Assembly: GCF_018141425.1 (NCBI RefSeq)
Contig: NZ_CP058561.1
Coordinates: forward strand, 4,836,001-4,900,000
DNA from: Vallitalea guaymasensis
Lineage (GTDB): Bacteria; Bacillota; Clostridia; Lachnospirales; Vallitaleaceae
Reading direction: 5' to 3'
Length of the DNA stretch: 64,000 nt
The notes beneath the pieces are model-generated. The model had not been told where the DNA came from. It made no database searches and was given only the letters and a program-made list of their open reading frames with translations. Each line of letters begins with the position of its first letter. Within the stretch, counting starts at the first letter, position 1. Of the stretch, positions 44,975-54,334 are shown piece after piece. The translations under genes and the position numbers were made by a program.

Positions 44975-45808
44975 ATGCATACTATGTGGAAAGGGTCAAT
45001 TAGTTTTGGCTTAGTCAATATACCAATAAAAATGTTCGCAGCTACTGAAAATAAAGATGTTAGATTTCGATATATTCATAAGGAGTGCAATACTCCTATA
45101 AAATACAAGAAAATATGTCCCACATGCAACAAAGAGGTTGCAGAAGAAGACATAGTAAAAGGGTTTGAATATGAACCGGGTCATTATGTAATTATAAGTG
45201 ATGAAGATTTGAATTCTGTTAAAAATGAAATCAACAGTAAATCTATTGAAATAGTTGATTTTGTAAATCTTTCTGAGATAGATCCAATATATTTCAATAA
45301 AACATATTACCTTGCCCCACAAGATATAGTTGGGAAGGCATATAAGCTCCTTAGAAAAGCTATGGAAGAAACAGGTAAGATAGCTATAGCAACTATAACT
45401 ATCAGGAACAAACAATCTCTAGCGGCTCTTAGAGTATACAAGAACGTACTTGTAATGGAAACCATATTCTATCCAGATGAAGTACGTCCCATTAGTCAGG
45501 TACCAGGTTTACCAGAAGATGAGCAAGTGGATGAAAAAGAACTTAATATAGCTAATCAATTAATTGATAATCTAACAGCTGAATTTGAACCAAGTAAATA
45601 CAAAGATGATTATAGAGAAGCTATGATTGAATTAATTAACAAGAAGATATCCGGCAAAGAAATAAAAGTAACGAAAGAAGCTCCAGAAAGAAATGTAATA
45701 GATCTAATGGAAGCATTACAAGCCAGTTTGAAAGAGACTAAGACTGGGAAAGTAAAACCACCTACAACAAAGAAGAAGAAAACTGCATCAAAAAAACAAA
45801 CAAGTTAG
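44975..45808 (+). CDS. ku: Ku protein, non-homologous end joining
   Basis: This is a 277-residue bacterial Ku. It has the opening MHTMWKGSISFGLVNIPIKMF, the CPTC segment and the core YYLAPQ and ARV/ALRVYKNVLVMETIFYPDEVR region that forms the DNA-encircling ring. It ends in a Lys-rich tail (KPPTTKKKKTASKKQTS) that in other Ku proteins helps DNA binding and recruits LigD. A LigD ligase gene follows 18 bp later. In spore formers this pathway repairs breaks in germinating spores. Confidence 0.95.
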   Translation: MHTMWKGSISFGLVNIPIKMFAATENKDVRFRYIHKECNTPIKYKKICPTCNKEVAEEDIVKGFEYEPGHYVIISDEDLNSVKNEINSKSIEIVDFVNLSEIDPIYFNKTYYLAPQDIVGKAYKLLRKAMEETGKIAIATITIRNKQSLAALRVYKNVLVMETIFYPDEVRPISQVPGLPEDEQVDEKELNIANQLIDNLTAEFEPSKYKDDYREAMIELINKKISGKEIKVTKEAPERNVIDLMEALQASLKETKTGKVKPPTTKKKKTASKKQTS

Positions 45809-45826
45809 TTAGAGAGGTTTTTGATT

Positions 45827-46771
45827 ATGGAATTAATAAAACCCATGGAACCTATCTTATCTACAGAAATTATTGAGGATAAGGACTTCATACATCAAAT
45901 AAAATGGGATGGTATTAGAGGAATTACGTATATAGATAATGATACTCATAAGGTTTTCACTAAGAATGGTAATGAAAGAACAGATTATTACCCTGAATTA
46001 AATGAGATTAATCATCTTTTTAATGGTAGAAGTGGTATTATTGACGGTGAAATTATAGTTCTTGATGATAACTTACGCCCAACTTTTAATTATATACTTA
46101 ATAGAGAAAGAGTAAGAAATCAGTCTAAGATAAAATATTATGCAAATAAATATCCAATAAAATATATTGCCTTTGATATATTATTATTGGACGGTAAAGA
46201 CTTGAGAAGTCATCCCCTAGAAGACAGAATAGAAATTCTTCATAAAACATTAAATAAAAGCGGTATAATAACAATAACAGATTCATTTGATGATGGTAGA
46301 AAATTATATGAATTGATGGAAGAAAAAAACTATGAAGGTATAGTATCCAAAAATATAAATAGTAAATATATAGCTGGTAAAAAACATGATATGTGGTACA
46401 AAACTAAAATATTCAAAAAGATGTTGACAGCTATTGGGGGGATACAGTTAGGTAATGGTAAGATAAAGTCTCTACTATTGGGAATATACAGTGAAGGAAA
46501 TCTTATTTATATTGGTAATGCTAGCATAGGACTCAAGGAATCTGATTATAACTTGTTGAAAGAATATATGAGCGTAATCAGTATGGAAGAAAGTACATTC
46601 ACTAATATAGATAAAGATAGAAATGTCATATGGATAAAACCTATTTTAACCTGTTGGGTCAGTTTTTTGGAATGGACAAATACCAATTCTTTAAGACATC
46701 CAAAGATAATAGGGTTCAGTTCAAAAAAAGCTACAGAAGCTATTGGAGAGGAGTATACCTATCGTGGATAA
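45827..46771 (+). CDS. ligD: LigD-type ATP-dependent DNA ligase
   Basis: This is a 314-residue ligase made of the nucleotidyltransferase domain (AMP-accepting Lys26 in QIKWDGIRG, later EGIVSKN) and an OB domain. It covers only the ligase module of classical LigD; the polymerase is a separate gene. ATG 45827, 9 bases after AGAGAGG, is the natural start, not the TTG 6 bases earlier. It follows Ku and overlaps the polymerase gene. Confidence 0.93.
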   Translation: MELIKPMEPILSTEIIEDKDFIHQIKWDGIRGITYIDNDTHKVFTKNGNERTDYYPELNEINHLFNGRSGIIDGEIIVLDDNLRPTFNYILNRERVRNQSKIKYYANKYPIKYIAFDILLLDGKDLRSHPLEDRIEILHKTLNKSGIITITDSFDDGRKLYELMEEKNYEGIVSKNINSKYIAGKKHDMWYKTKIFKKMLTAIGGIQLGNGKIKSLLLGIYSEGNLIYIGNASIGLKESDYNLLKEYMSVISMEESTFTNIDKDRNVIWIKPILTCWVSFLEWTNTNSLRHPKIIGFSSKKATEAIGEEYTYRG

Positions 46772-47657
46772 AATTATTATGGTAGACAATAATAAAATAA
46801 AAATATCAAATCCGGATAAATTATTATGGTCAGAGCTTGGTATAACAAAAGTGGACTATCTAAAATACTTAATATATATAACACCATATATTATAAAACA
46901 TGCAAAAGATAGATTCTTGACTACTATCAGGTATCCAGACGGTTATGATAAAAAATTCTTCTATCAGAAAAAAGTTCCAAGTTATGCTCCAGAATTTGTT
47001 GACTCAGCTAGATGGAAAGATGGAAGTGAGTATATCAATCTTAATAAGCAAGCTACTCTTGTATGGCTTGGTAATCTAGCTTCACTTGAATTTCATACCA
47101 CCTTCAACAGAATACAAAAACCTTTTTCGCCTACTAATCTAGTATTTGACCTTGATCCATCAGAAGGACAAGTCTTTGAACAGGTCATTGAAGTGGCTTT
47201 GAATGTATACGATACTCTAAATAAGCTTAATATTACCAGTTATGTAAAAACTTCCGGTGCAACTGGATTACAGATATATATACCTATTGGGGAAAAGTAT
47301 GATTACAACGAGGCTAGGAAAATCAGTAAATTCTTCGCTGAGTATTTTGCTAATAAATATCCAGAGCTAATAACTATAGAAAGACTAAAAGAAAAAAGAG
47401 GGAAAAAATTATATTTCGATTATCTACAGATGTGGGAAGGGAAGAGTATCATTACACCTTATTCCCCAAGAGCTACCAAGTATGCTTCTGTTTCAATGCC
47501 AGTGAAGTGGGAAGAAGTAGAAGCAGGTATCAAGCCACAAGATTTTACTATATTCAATGCCTTGGATAGGATAAAAAAAGTAGGGGATATTTTTGAACCT
47601 TTACTGGATAATAAAAATGTTGAAAGCTTTAGTTCCATACTTCAACAAATAAAATAG
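46764..47657 (+). CDS. LigD-type NHEJ polymerase/primase domain protein
   Basis: This is a roughly 297-residue archaeo-eukaryotic primase-like polymerase. It has LVFDLDPSEG (metal Asp pair) and TSGATGLQIYIPI, and in classical LigD this domain fills gaps at breaks. The GTG at 46764 lies 10 bases after GGAGAGGAG and overlaps the ligase end by 8 bases; the TTG at 46743 lies before that SD. Ku, ligase and polymerase are one operon. No LigD phosphoesterase domain is present. Confidence 0.92.
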   Translation: MDKIIMVDNNKIKISNPDKLLWSELGITKVDYLKYLIYITPYIIKHAKDRFLTTIRYPDGYDKKFFYQKKVPSYAPEFVDSARWKDGSEYINLNKQATLVWLGNLASLEFHTTFNRIQKPFSPTNLVFDLDPSEGQVFEQVIEVALNVYDTLNKLNITSYVKTSGATGLQIYIPIGEKYDYNEARKISKFFAEYFANKYPELITIERLKEKRGKKLYFDYLQMWEGKSIITPYSPRATKYASVSMPVKWEEVEAGIKPQDFTIFNALDRIKKVGDIFEPLLDNKNVESFSSILQQIK

Positions 47658-47863
47658 AAGAATAATAATAAAAGGCAAGAGCAACAATTTATTTACAATA
47701 TGAAAGTTAATTGATATAATTAACCTAGTTAAATTTAGTATATTGCTATTATGGATAAACAATTTTTAGTTAGATAGTTACAAATGAGTGACTTAATAGT
47801 TTAATGGAATGGGAAAGAAAGAATTTTCCTATATTGACAAAATATAATTTAGGGGCAATTATA

Positions 47864-49111
47864 ATGAATAACATTAGTATTACAGATATCATAGAACAGG
47901 AAAGTATTGATATATTAATGCAAGTCATTTTATCACCTCATGAGGATTTTGCTGTAGGTATTGAAGCTTTGGCAAGAGGAGTTGATCCTAATACTAATAC
48001 AAGCGTTAATCCTAATGAATTATTTCGACAAGCTAGGATGTGCGGACTCGCTGTTGAATTAGATAAATTATGTGTAAAAAAAGCAATACAAGAATTTACA
48101 CATATATATAATAAAAATAAAAGTACTCTATTATTTATAAATATTGAGGATAGCTTCATATCTTATTCAATTACCTATGATTATTTGATAGAGTGTGCAG
48201 ATGAATATAATATTCCATACGAGAACATTGCAATAGATTTATGTGATTTTGATTTATACTCAGTAAAAGAGGTAGAGATCTTTATTGAAAAATATAGAGC
48301 AAAAGGCTTTTATATGAGTATAGATGATATGGGTAAAGATTATTATAATCTAGATAAGATATTATTGATTAATCCAGATATTATTAAAATCAATACTTTT
48401 TTACTTAGTAATCTGGAAAGCGAACAGTACAGGAAATATTTATTGAAATTTATATCTTCCATAGCACATGAGATGGGAATGGTTGTAGTTGCAAAGGGGA
48501 TAGAAAGTGACAAAGACCTGAATTTTTTTATTGAATGTGGAGCACAGTTTGTTCAAGGCTATTATATAGCTAGACCCAGTAAATTATCTTCTAGTGAGAT
48601 TGATGATATAATACATAATTTTAAACGAAAAGATAATATGGAAGAATATTATTTCAAAAATAAAGTTGATAGTGATAGAAGTACTATGACTAAGATTATA
48701 AATTTCATGAATAACATAAAAGAACAAATTGACGGTGTTCATATAGGTCATGAGGAAAATAATTTCAAACAAATATTTGATGAATATTCTTATGTTGAGA
48801 ATTGTTGGATACTGGATATGAAAGGTATTCAGGTTAGTGATGCCTATATTAATAAGGATAATTTTAGAACAAGAAATTCTTCAATATTTAATATATCCAA
48901 AAAACATATGGATTTCTCTAAAAAAGAGATTTATGAAAGATTAGTTAATACAATATTGGATGTGTGGATAACAAAACCATTTCATTCATTACTGACCAAT
49001 AACATATGTCTAGGAGTTTCCAAGTACATAGTGGATTCAAAAGGTGAACAATATATATTATGCCTTAATATCAACATTAATAGGTTTAATATGGTTAGAG
49101 ATTCAGTTTGA
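47864..49111 (+). CDS. EAL-domain protein with partly degenerate active site
   Basis: This is a 415-residue cytoplasmic protein. The EAL domain (about 10-240) has GIEALARG, FINIED, SIDDMGKD, IKIN, AKGIE and VQGYYIARP. The usual Glu of the E-x-TE metal motif is replaced (AIDLCDFD), and the usual acidic residue before GIE is Lys. The C-terminal part (about 265-415) looks PAS/Cache-like, as in YkuI. It could be a weak c-di-GMP phosphodiesterase or a c-di-GMP-binding sensor. ATG 47864, 8 bases after AGGGG, is chosen over the upstream TTG 47804. Confidence 0.85.
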   Translation: MNNISITDIIEQESIDILMQVILSPHEDFAVGIEALARGVDPNTNTSVNPNELFRQARMCGLAVELDKLCVKKAIQEFTHIYNKNKSTLLFINIEDSFISYSITYDYLIECADEYNIPYENIAIDLCDFDLYSVKEVEIFIEKYRAKGFYMSIDDMGKDYYNLDKILLINPDIIKINTFLLSNLESEQYRKYLLKFISSIAHEMGMVVVAKGIESDKDLNFFIECGAQFVQGYYIARPSKLSSSEIDDIIHNFKRKDNMEEYYFKNKVDSDRSTMTKIINFMNNIKEQIDGVHIGHEENNFKQIFDEYSYVENCWILDMKGIQVSDAYINKDNFRTRNSSIFNISKKHMDFSKKEIYERLVNTILDVWITKPFHSLLTNNICLGVSKYIVDSKGEQYILCLNININRFNMVRDSV

Positions 49112-49244
49112 CAAGAAATATTATATAATATGATAAAATTGGATATATCTAGTTGACTTATATAAAAACTTAATATAATATTATAGCTAAATGAATTGAT
49201 ATAAATATTGATAGAACAAATCAATAAATAATGGAGGCAGTAAC

Positions 49245-50720
49245 ATGGAAAAAGTTAAAATCAGAACTAGGTTTGCACCTAGTCCAACAGGTAGAATGCA
49301 TGTTGGTAATCTTAGAACAGCTCTATATGCTTATCTAATAGCTAAGCATGAAGATGGAGATTTTTTACTTCGTATAGAAGATACAGATAGAGAGCGATAT
49401 GTAGAGGGTGCTATAGAGATTATTTATAATACTCTAAAAAATACTGGATTAATACATGATGAAGGACCTGACAAAGATGGTGGTGTGGGACCATATGTTC
49501 AAAGTGAGAGACAAGCACAAGGAATATATCTAAAATATGCAAAAGAATTAATAGATAAAGGTGAAGCATACTATTGTTTCTGCGATAAGGAAAGATTAGA
49601 AGATTTACGTAACAAGGCAGAAGAAGCAAAAGAAACTTACAGATACGACAAACATTGTTTAAGTCTATCAAAAGAAGAAATAGAAAAGAAACTTGCTGAT
49701 AATGTACCATATATTATTAGACAGAATAACCCTGCTACTGGAAGTACATCATTCATCGACGATATATATGGAACTATAACTGTAGATAATTCAGAGTTGG
49801 ATGATATGATTCTAATAAAGTCAGATGGTTATCCAACATATAATTTTGCTAATGTTATTGACGACCATTTAATGGGAATAACACATGTTGTAAGAGGTAA
49901 CGAATATTTATCCTCTTCACCAAAGTATAATAGATTATACGAAGCATTTGGTTGGGAAGTGCCTACTTATGTACATTGTCCTCTTATTACTAATGAAGAA
50001 CATCAAAAACTAAGCAAAAGAAGTGGACATTCATCATATGAAGACCTTATAGAACAAGGTTTCCTTGCTGAAGCTATAGTTAATTTTGTTGCACTCCTTG
50101 GATGGAGTCCAAGATCTAATGAAGAGATATTTACAAAAGAAGAACTTATAAAGGAATTTGATTATAGACATATTAATAAATCTCCAGCTGTATTTGACAT
50201 GACAAAGTTCAAATGGATGAATGGGGAATATATCAAAAAAATGTCAGACGATAGATTCCATGAGTTGGCTTTACCTTTTATGAAGGAAGTTATTACAAAA
50301 GACTACATCGATCTTAGAAAGATCAGTCCTTTGATTAAATCAAGAGTGGAAGTATTAACGGATATACCTGCTCATCTTGATTTCTTTGAAGAATTACCAG
50401 ATTATAATATTGATCTGTATAATCATAAAAGAATGAAGACTAATCCAGAAAACTCATTAGAGAATTTGGAAAAGATTCTTCCAATGTTAAAAGAGCAGGA
50501 ACAATTTGATGTAGATAGCTTACACGAAGCTGTAATGGCTTTTGTTAAGGAATTAGGGATCAAGAATGGTCAGATGTTATGGCCTTTGAGAACTGCTTTA
50601 TCAGGAAAAGCTATGACACCAGGTGGTGCTTTTGACTTAGCAGATATATTAGGAAAAGAAGAATCTATAAGAAGAATTGAAGCAGGAATAGACAAATTAA
50701 AAAAAGAATTGAATAGATAG
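49245..50720 (+). CDS. gltX: Glutamyl-tRNA synthetase
   Basis: This is a 491-residue class I synthetase of normal length. It has [19 protein letters not shown] with the HIGH-type motif (HVGN), RIEDTDRER, and the KMSKS-type loop KLSKRSG. It charges tRNA-Glu, and in many Clostridia also tRNA-Gln. A strong SD (GGAGGCAG) precedes the ATG. It lies upstream of the leuA T-box without a clear own terminator. Confidence 0.96.
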   Translation: MEKVKIRTRFAPSPTGRMHVGNLRTALYAYLIAKHEDGDFLLRIEDTDRERYVEGAIEIIYNTLKNTGLIHDEGPDKDGGVGPYVQSERQAQGIYLKYAKELIDKGEAYYCFCDKERLEDLRNKAEEAKETYRYDKHCLSLSKEEIEKKLADNVPYIIRQNNPATGSTSFIDDIYGTITVDNSELDDMILIKSDGYPTYNFANVIDDHLMGITHVVRGNEYLSSSPKYNRLYEAFGWEVPTYVHCPLITNEEHQKLSKRSGHSSYEDLIEQGFLAEAIVNFVALLGWSPRSNEEIFTKEELIKEFDYRHINKSPAVFDMTKFKWMNGEYIKKMSDDRFHELALPFMKEVITKDYIDLRKISPLIKSRVEVLTDIPAHLDFFEELPDYNIDLYNHKRMKTNPENSLENLEKILPMLKEQEQFDVDSLHEAVMAFVKELGIKNGQMLWPLRTALSGKAMTPGGAFDLADILGKEESIRRIEAGIDKLKKELNR

Positions 50721-50777
50721 TTTTTATATGACACTGTATAAAAATACTAATAAATTTAAAAAAATACATTTTTAATA

Positions 50778-50806
50778 TTGACAAATGGATAAATTGATGA
50801 TAATAT
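50778..50806 (+). promoter_or_regulatory. Probable promoter of the leuA leader
   Basis: TTGACA and TAATAT are separated by 17 bp, placing a start near 50813, about 50 bases before the first T-box stem. Confidence 0.55.
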
Positions 50807-50859
50807 ATTAAAAAATTGATATGTAAAAAGACTGTGAAAAGGAATAGTAGATATTTGGA

Positions 50860-51082
50860 TTATTACAGAGAGCTATTGGTTGGTGTGAAATAGCATTTGA
50901 TAAATATTGAACTCGCCTTGGAGTTGCTCGCTGAAAGTTTAGTAGGAGGAGACGGAACCCAACCGTTAGATTGGCAGGATATCGGTAAATGTTACCTGTA
51001 TCTATAGGATTACAAATTTGTTTTTGTAAAGAGTGGTTTGCGATAAATTATACCTTTCGTCTCTTTTGACGAAAGGTTTTTT
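50860..51082 (+). promoter_or_regulatory. T-box riboswitch (leucine, CUC specifier) with terminator
   Basis: The leader has the T-box Stem I hallmarks: AGAGAGCT at 50868, the GGTTGGTGTGAAA hairpin, the specifier segment GAACTCGCC giving CUC (50912-50914), and the AGTAGG...GACGG...CCGTTA block. Next comes the antiterminator AAAGAGTGG at 51028 pairing with CTCTTT, and a terminator with arms ACCTTTCGTC/GACGAAAGGT and a T run. Uncharged tRNA-Leu should bind and allow read-through to leuA. Confidence 0.85.
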
Positions 51083-51197
51083 AATTTATATACAACATTT
51101 TTTACAGGTCTATTCATATTAGGCTGTTATTTACAAACATTTTTGTTAATTATCATTTACTATATCCATCTGAGTGTATTTCTACTAAGAAATAAAT

Positions 51198-51252
51198 AAG
51201 AGTGGTACCACGGACCTTCGTCTCTTGAATCAAGAGCTGCAGGTCCTTTTTT
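51198..51252 (+). promoter_or_regulatory. Second T-box antiterminator/terminator without its own Stem I
   Basis: AAGAGTGGTACCACGG at 51198 is close to the T-box consensus. It is followed by GGACCT...AGGTCC with a T run, and AAGAG can pair with CTCTT to make an antiterminator. The 115 bases before it show no Stem I. It therefore looks like a duplicated decision module that must use the first leader's specifier or act on its own. Confidence 0.8.
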
Positions 51253-51369
51253 ATTTTTATAGAAAAGATCTGCTAATTAAGGAGTAGCCTTTTTTCTTGT
51301 CTTATAGGTAAAAACGTTGAGTAAGTTTAGTTAATTTGACAATAATAATCATTTAGAGGAGGAATTGGA

Positions 51370-53046
51370 ATGAGTTTTAAAAATTATAAAAAATATGAAC
51401 CTGTAAAATTAGATGATCGTAGGTGGCCTTCAAATACAATAAAAAAAGCACCTATTTGGTGTAGTGTTGACTTAAGAGACGGTAATCAGTCGCTTCCTAT
51501 ACCCATGAATGTTGAGAAGAAAACAAAGATGTTCTATCTATTAAAAGAAATGGGCTTCAAAGAGATTGAAGTTGGTTTTCCTTCAGCTTCAAAAGCTGAA
51601 TTTGATTTTACACGTAAATTGATTGAAGAAAATATGCTAGATGATGATATGACAATTCAAGTTCTTACACAAGCGAGAGAAGAACTTATCAAAAAGACTT
51701 TTGAAGCTATAGATGGTTGTAAGAGAGCTATTGTCCATGTATATAATTCTACATCAACATTACAACGAGAAGTAGTATTCAAAAAAGATAAAGAAGCTAT
51801 TATTGATATAGCGGTAAATGGAGTCAAATTAATAAAAGAATGTGCTAAGAAAAGTAATGTTAAAGAAATTATTCTAGAATATTCACCAGAAAGTTTTACT
51901 GGAACAGAACTTGATTACGCATTAGAAATATGTGAAGCTGTTATAGAAGCTTGGGAGCCAACAGAAGAAAATAAGATAATCATTAATTTACCTGCAACAG
52001 TTGAAATGTCAATGCCTAATGTCTATGCTGACCAGATTGAATGGTTCTGCAGAAATATTAGCTGTAGAGAAAGCGTCATCATCAGTGTCCATACTCATAA
52101 TGATAGAGGAACAGGTGTTGCTGCTACTGAACTTGCAATGTTAGCTGGAGCTGACAGGGTTGAAGGTACTTTATTCGGTAATGGTGAAAGAACAGGTAAC
52201 TTAGATATGTTGACAGTTGCCATGAATCTATATTCACAAGGAATTGATCCAGAATTGAATATTGATAATATCAACCATATAATTACCGTCTACGAAGAGT
52301 GTACATTACTAAAAGTTCATGAACGCCATCCTTATGCAGGAGAATTGGTATATACAGCTTTTTCTGGTTCACATCAAGATGCTATTAAAAAGGGCTTGGA
52401 CGTTTATAACCAAAACGAAAATAAATACTGGGAAGTTCCTTATCTTCCAATTAATCCTTCAGATATAGGCAGAGAGTATGAAGCTATCATCAGAATCAAC
52501 AGCCAGTCTGGAAAAGGTGGTATCGCGTATATTCTTCAAGCTGAATATGGTTATAAATTACCTAAGAAAATGCATCCAGAAGTAGGTAAGTTAATACAAG
52601 GTGTAACAGATAGAACAGGAAAAGAATTAAATCCTCAAGAAATATACGATATATTCAATAAAGAGTATTTTGAACAAGATAGTATCTTATCATTGAATAG
52701 ATTTGAGAGTATAATTGAAGATAAAGATACTAAGAAAAAAGATGTAAAAGTAACCGTCTCAGCAGAAGTAACTTTCAGAGGCGAAACAAAACAGGTCAAA
52801 GGTATTGGCAATGGTCCAATTGCAGCGTTTGTAAAAGGTATAAGAGAATTAGATATAGAACCATTCAAATTAGTTGAATATGAAGAACACAGTATGAATG
52901 GAGGAGCAGATGCTCAAGCAGTTGCTTATATAGGGCTTATCAATGAAAAAGATGAAGTGAAATTTGGTATAGGAAAAGATTCAAATATCAATTTAGCTTC
53001 TATAAGAGCTTTAATCAGTGCGATAAATCGCCATATGAAGAACTAA
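51370..53046 (+). CDS. leuA: 2-isopropylmalate synthase
   Basis: This is a 558-residue enzyme of the long LeuA type, condensing acetyl-CoA and 2-ketoisovalerate, the first committed step of leucine synthesis. It has the metal motif DLRDGNQSLPIPM, VHTHNDRGTG, the GNGERTGN segment and a C-terminal regulatory domain (about 430-558) with NGPIAAFVKGI. The upstream CUC-type T-box fits leucine control. No leuBCD lies in the window. Confidence 0.95.
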   Translation: MSFKNYKKYEPVKLDDRRWPSNTIKKAPIWCSVDLRDGNQSLPIPMNVEKKTKMFYLLKEMGFKEIEVGFPSASKAEFDFTRKLIEENMLDDDMTIQVLTQAREELIKKTFEAIDGCKRAIVHVYNSTSTLQREVVFKKDKEAIIDIAVNGVKLIKECAKKSNVKEIILEYSPESFTGTELDYALEICEAVIEAWEPTEENKIIINLPATVEMSMPNVYADQIEWFCRNISCRESVIISVHTHNDRGTGVAATELAMLAGADRVEGTLFGNGERTGNLDMLTVAMNLYSQGIDPELNIDNINHIITVYEECTLLKVHERHPYAGELVYTAFSGSHQDAIKKGLDVYNQNENKYWEVPYLPINPSDIGREYEAIIRINSQSGKGGIAYILQAEYGYKLPKKMHPEVGKLIQGVTDRTGKELNPQEIYDIFNKEYFEQDSILSLNRFESIIEDKDTKKKDVKVTVSAEVTFRGETKQVKGIGNGPIAAFVKGIRELDIEPFKLVEYEEHSMNGGADAQAVAYIGLINEKDEVKFGIGKDSNINLASIRALISAINRHMKN

Positions 53047-53052
53047 TATAGT

Positions 53053-53105
53053 AATACCTATAGAGAAGAACATGAAAAAATGTTTTATCTATAGGTATTT
53101 TTTTT
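53053..53105 (+). terminator. Terminator after leuA
   Basis: AATACCTATAGA pairs perfectly with TCTATAGGTATT and is followed by a T run. A small ACAT/ATGT stem lies in the loop. Confidence 0.9.
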
Positions 53106-53180
53106 GCCTACATAGTCAATATTATTATATGATTGCAGTAGTAATAATTCAAGACGTAGTTTTTAAAATCACATATTGAC

Positions 53181-53209
53181 TTGACAAGATTATTAAAATG
53201 AATTATACT
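53181..53209 (+). promoter_or_regulatory. Strong sigma-A promoter
   Basis: TTGACA at 53181 and TATACT at 53204 are separated by exactly 17 bp, about 50 bp before the FabK-like gene. Confidence 0.8.
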
Positions 53210-53255
53210 TTGATTATCAAAATATTTGTTTGTCAAATAATATGACTTTAGGAGG

Positions 53256-54326
53256 ATGACTGAATTGAATATACCAAAGCTGAAAATCGGAGATTTGAAT
53301 ATTAAATTACCTATTATACAAGGTGGTATGGGAATAGGCGTATCCAAGGCTAATTTAGCTTCAGCAGTAGCTAATGAAGGTGGTATTGGTGTTATATCAG
53401 GTGTTCAGATTGGATATGCAGAACCAGATTTTTTGACTAATACATTAGAAGCTAATGTGAGAGCTTTGAAGAAAGAGATAAAAAAAGCAAGGAAATTAAG
53501 TCCGAAAGGTATCATTGGTGTTAATCTAATGGTAGCTATGACTAATTATAAAGAATATGTGAAAACAGCAATCAATGAAAAAATTGATATTATTATATCA
53601 GGTGCTGGCTTGCCTATGGAATTACCTAAGATTGTAAAGGGAAGCCCTACCAAAATCATTCCTATTGTATCATCCAGCAAAGCAGCTAGAATCATACTTA
53701 AGCAATGGGAAAAATGTAACCGTCTACCAGATGCTATAATAGTTGAAGGAGCTAAGGCAGGTGGACATCTAGGTTTCAAGGCAAAAGACTTAATATCAAA
53801 TACATGCAAAAGCCTAGAAGAGATAGTGAAAAATGTTATAGGCATGGTATCACCATATGAAGAAAAATATAATAAAAATATACCTGTTATAGCAGCTGGT
53901 GGAATTATTGATGGAAATGATATAGGGAAAATCTTATCAGCAGGAGCACAGGGTGTTCAAATGGGAACTAGATTTGTTGCTACTGAAGAATGTGATGCAT
54001 GTGATAGTTTCAAAGAAGCCTATATCAATTCTACAAAAGATGATATATGTCTTATTAAAAGTCCTGTAGGTCTTCCAGGAAGAGCTATCAACAACAATTT
54101 TATCTGTAAAACACAAAAAGGGAAAATACCTATTAAGAAATGTTTTGCGTGCCTTCATACCTGCAATCCAGGAGAAACACCATATTGTATCTCAGAAGCA
54201 TTAATAAACTCTGTTCAAGGGAGAGAGGGATTAGTGTTCTCAGGTAGTAGAGCAAATGAAATTAAAGATATCATATCTGTAAAAGAACTGATGGATAAAT
54301 TAAAAAATGAAATAGATATGTATTGA
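53256..54326 (+). CDS. FabK/nitronate monooxygenase-like flavoprotein
   Basis: This is a 356-residue FMN-dependent barrel of the NMO/FabK family. It has the opening LKIGDLNIKLPIIQGGMGIG, VEGAKAGGHLG, IPVIAAGGIIDGNDI and AGAQGVQMGTRFVA. The C-terminal Cys-rich stretch KKCFACLHTCNPGETPYC (about 295-312) is found only in a subgroup and may bind a metal or cluster. Enoyl-ACP reductase or nitronate oxidase activity cannot be told apart by these motifs. A strong promoter lies upstream. Confidence 0.88.
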   Translation: MTELNIPKLKIGDLNIKLPIIQGGMGIGVSKANLASAVANEGGIGVISGVQIGYAEPDFLTNTLEANVRALKKEIKKARKLSPKGIIGVNLMVAMTNYKEYVKTAINEKIDIIISGAGLPMELPKIVKGSPTKIIPIVSSSKAARIILKQWEKCNRLPDAIIVEGAKAGGHLGFKAKDLISNTCKSLEEIVKNVIGMVSPYEEKYNKNIPVIAAGGIIDGNDIGKILSAGAQGVQMGTRFVATEECDACDSFKEAYINSTKDDICLIKSPVGLPGRAINNNFICKTQKGKIPIKKCFACLHTCNPGETPYCISEALINSVQGREGLVFSGSRANEIKDIISVKELMDKLKNEIDMY

Positions 54327-54334
54327 CAGATAAA

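Noticed and set aside
44944-44988. Forespore sigma-G promoter for Ku (TGAATA...CATACTA)
   Set aside because: CATACTA is inside the start of the coding region and the spacing is about 29 bp, so it cannot drive the gene.
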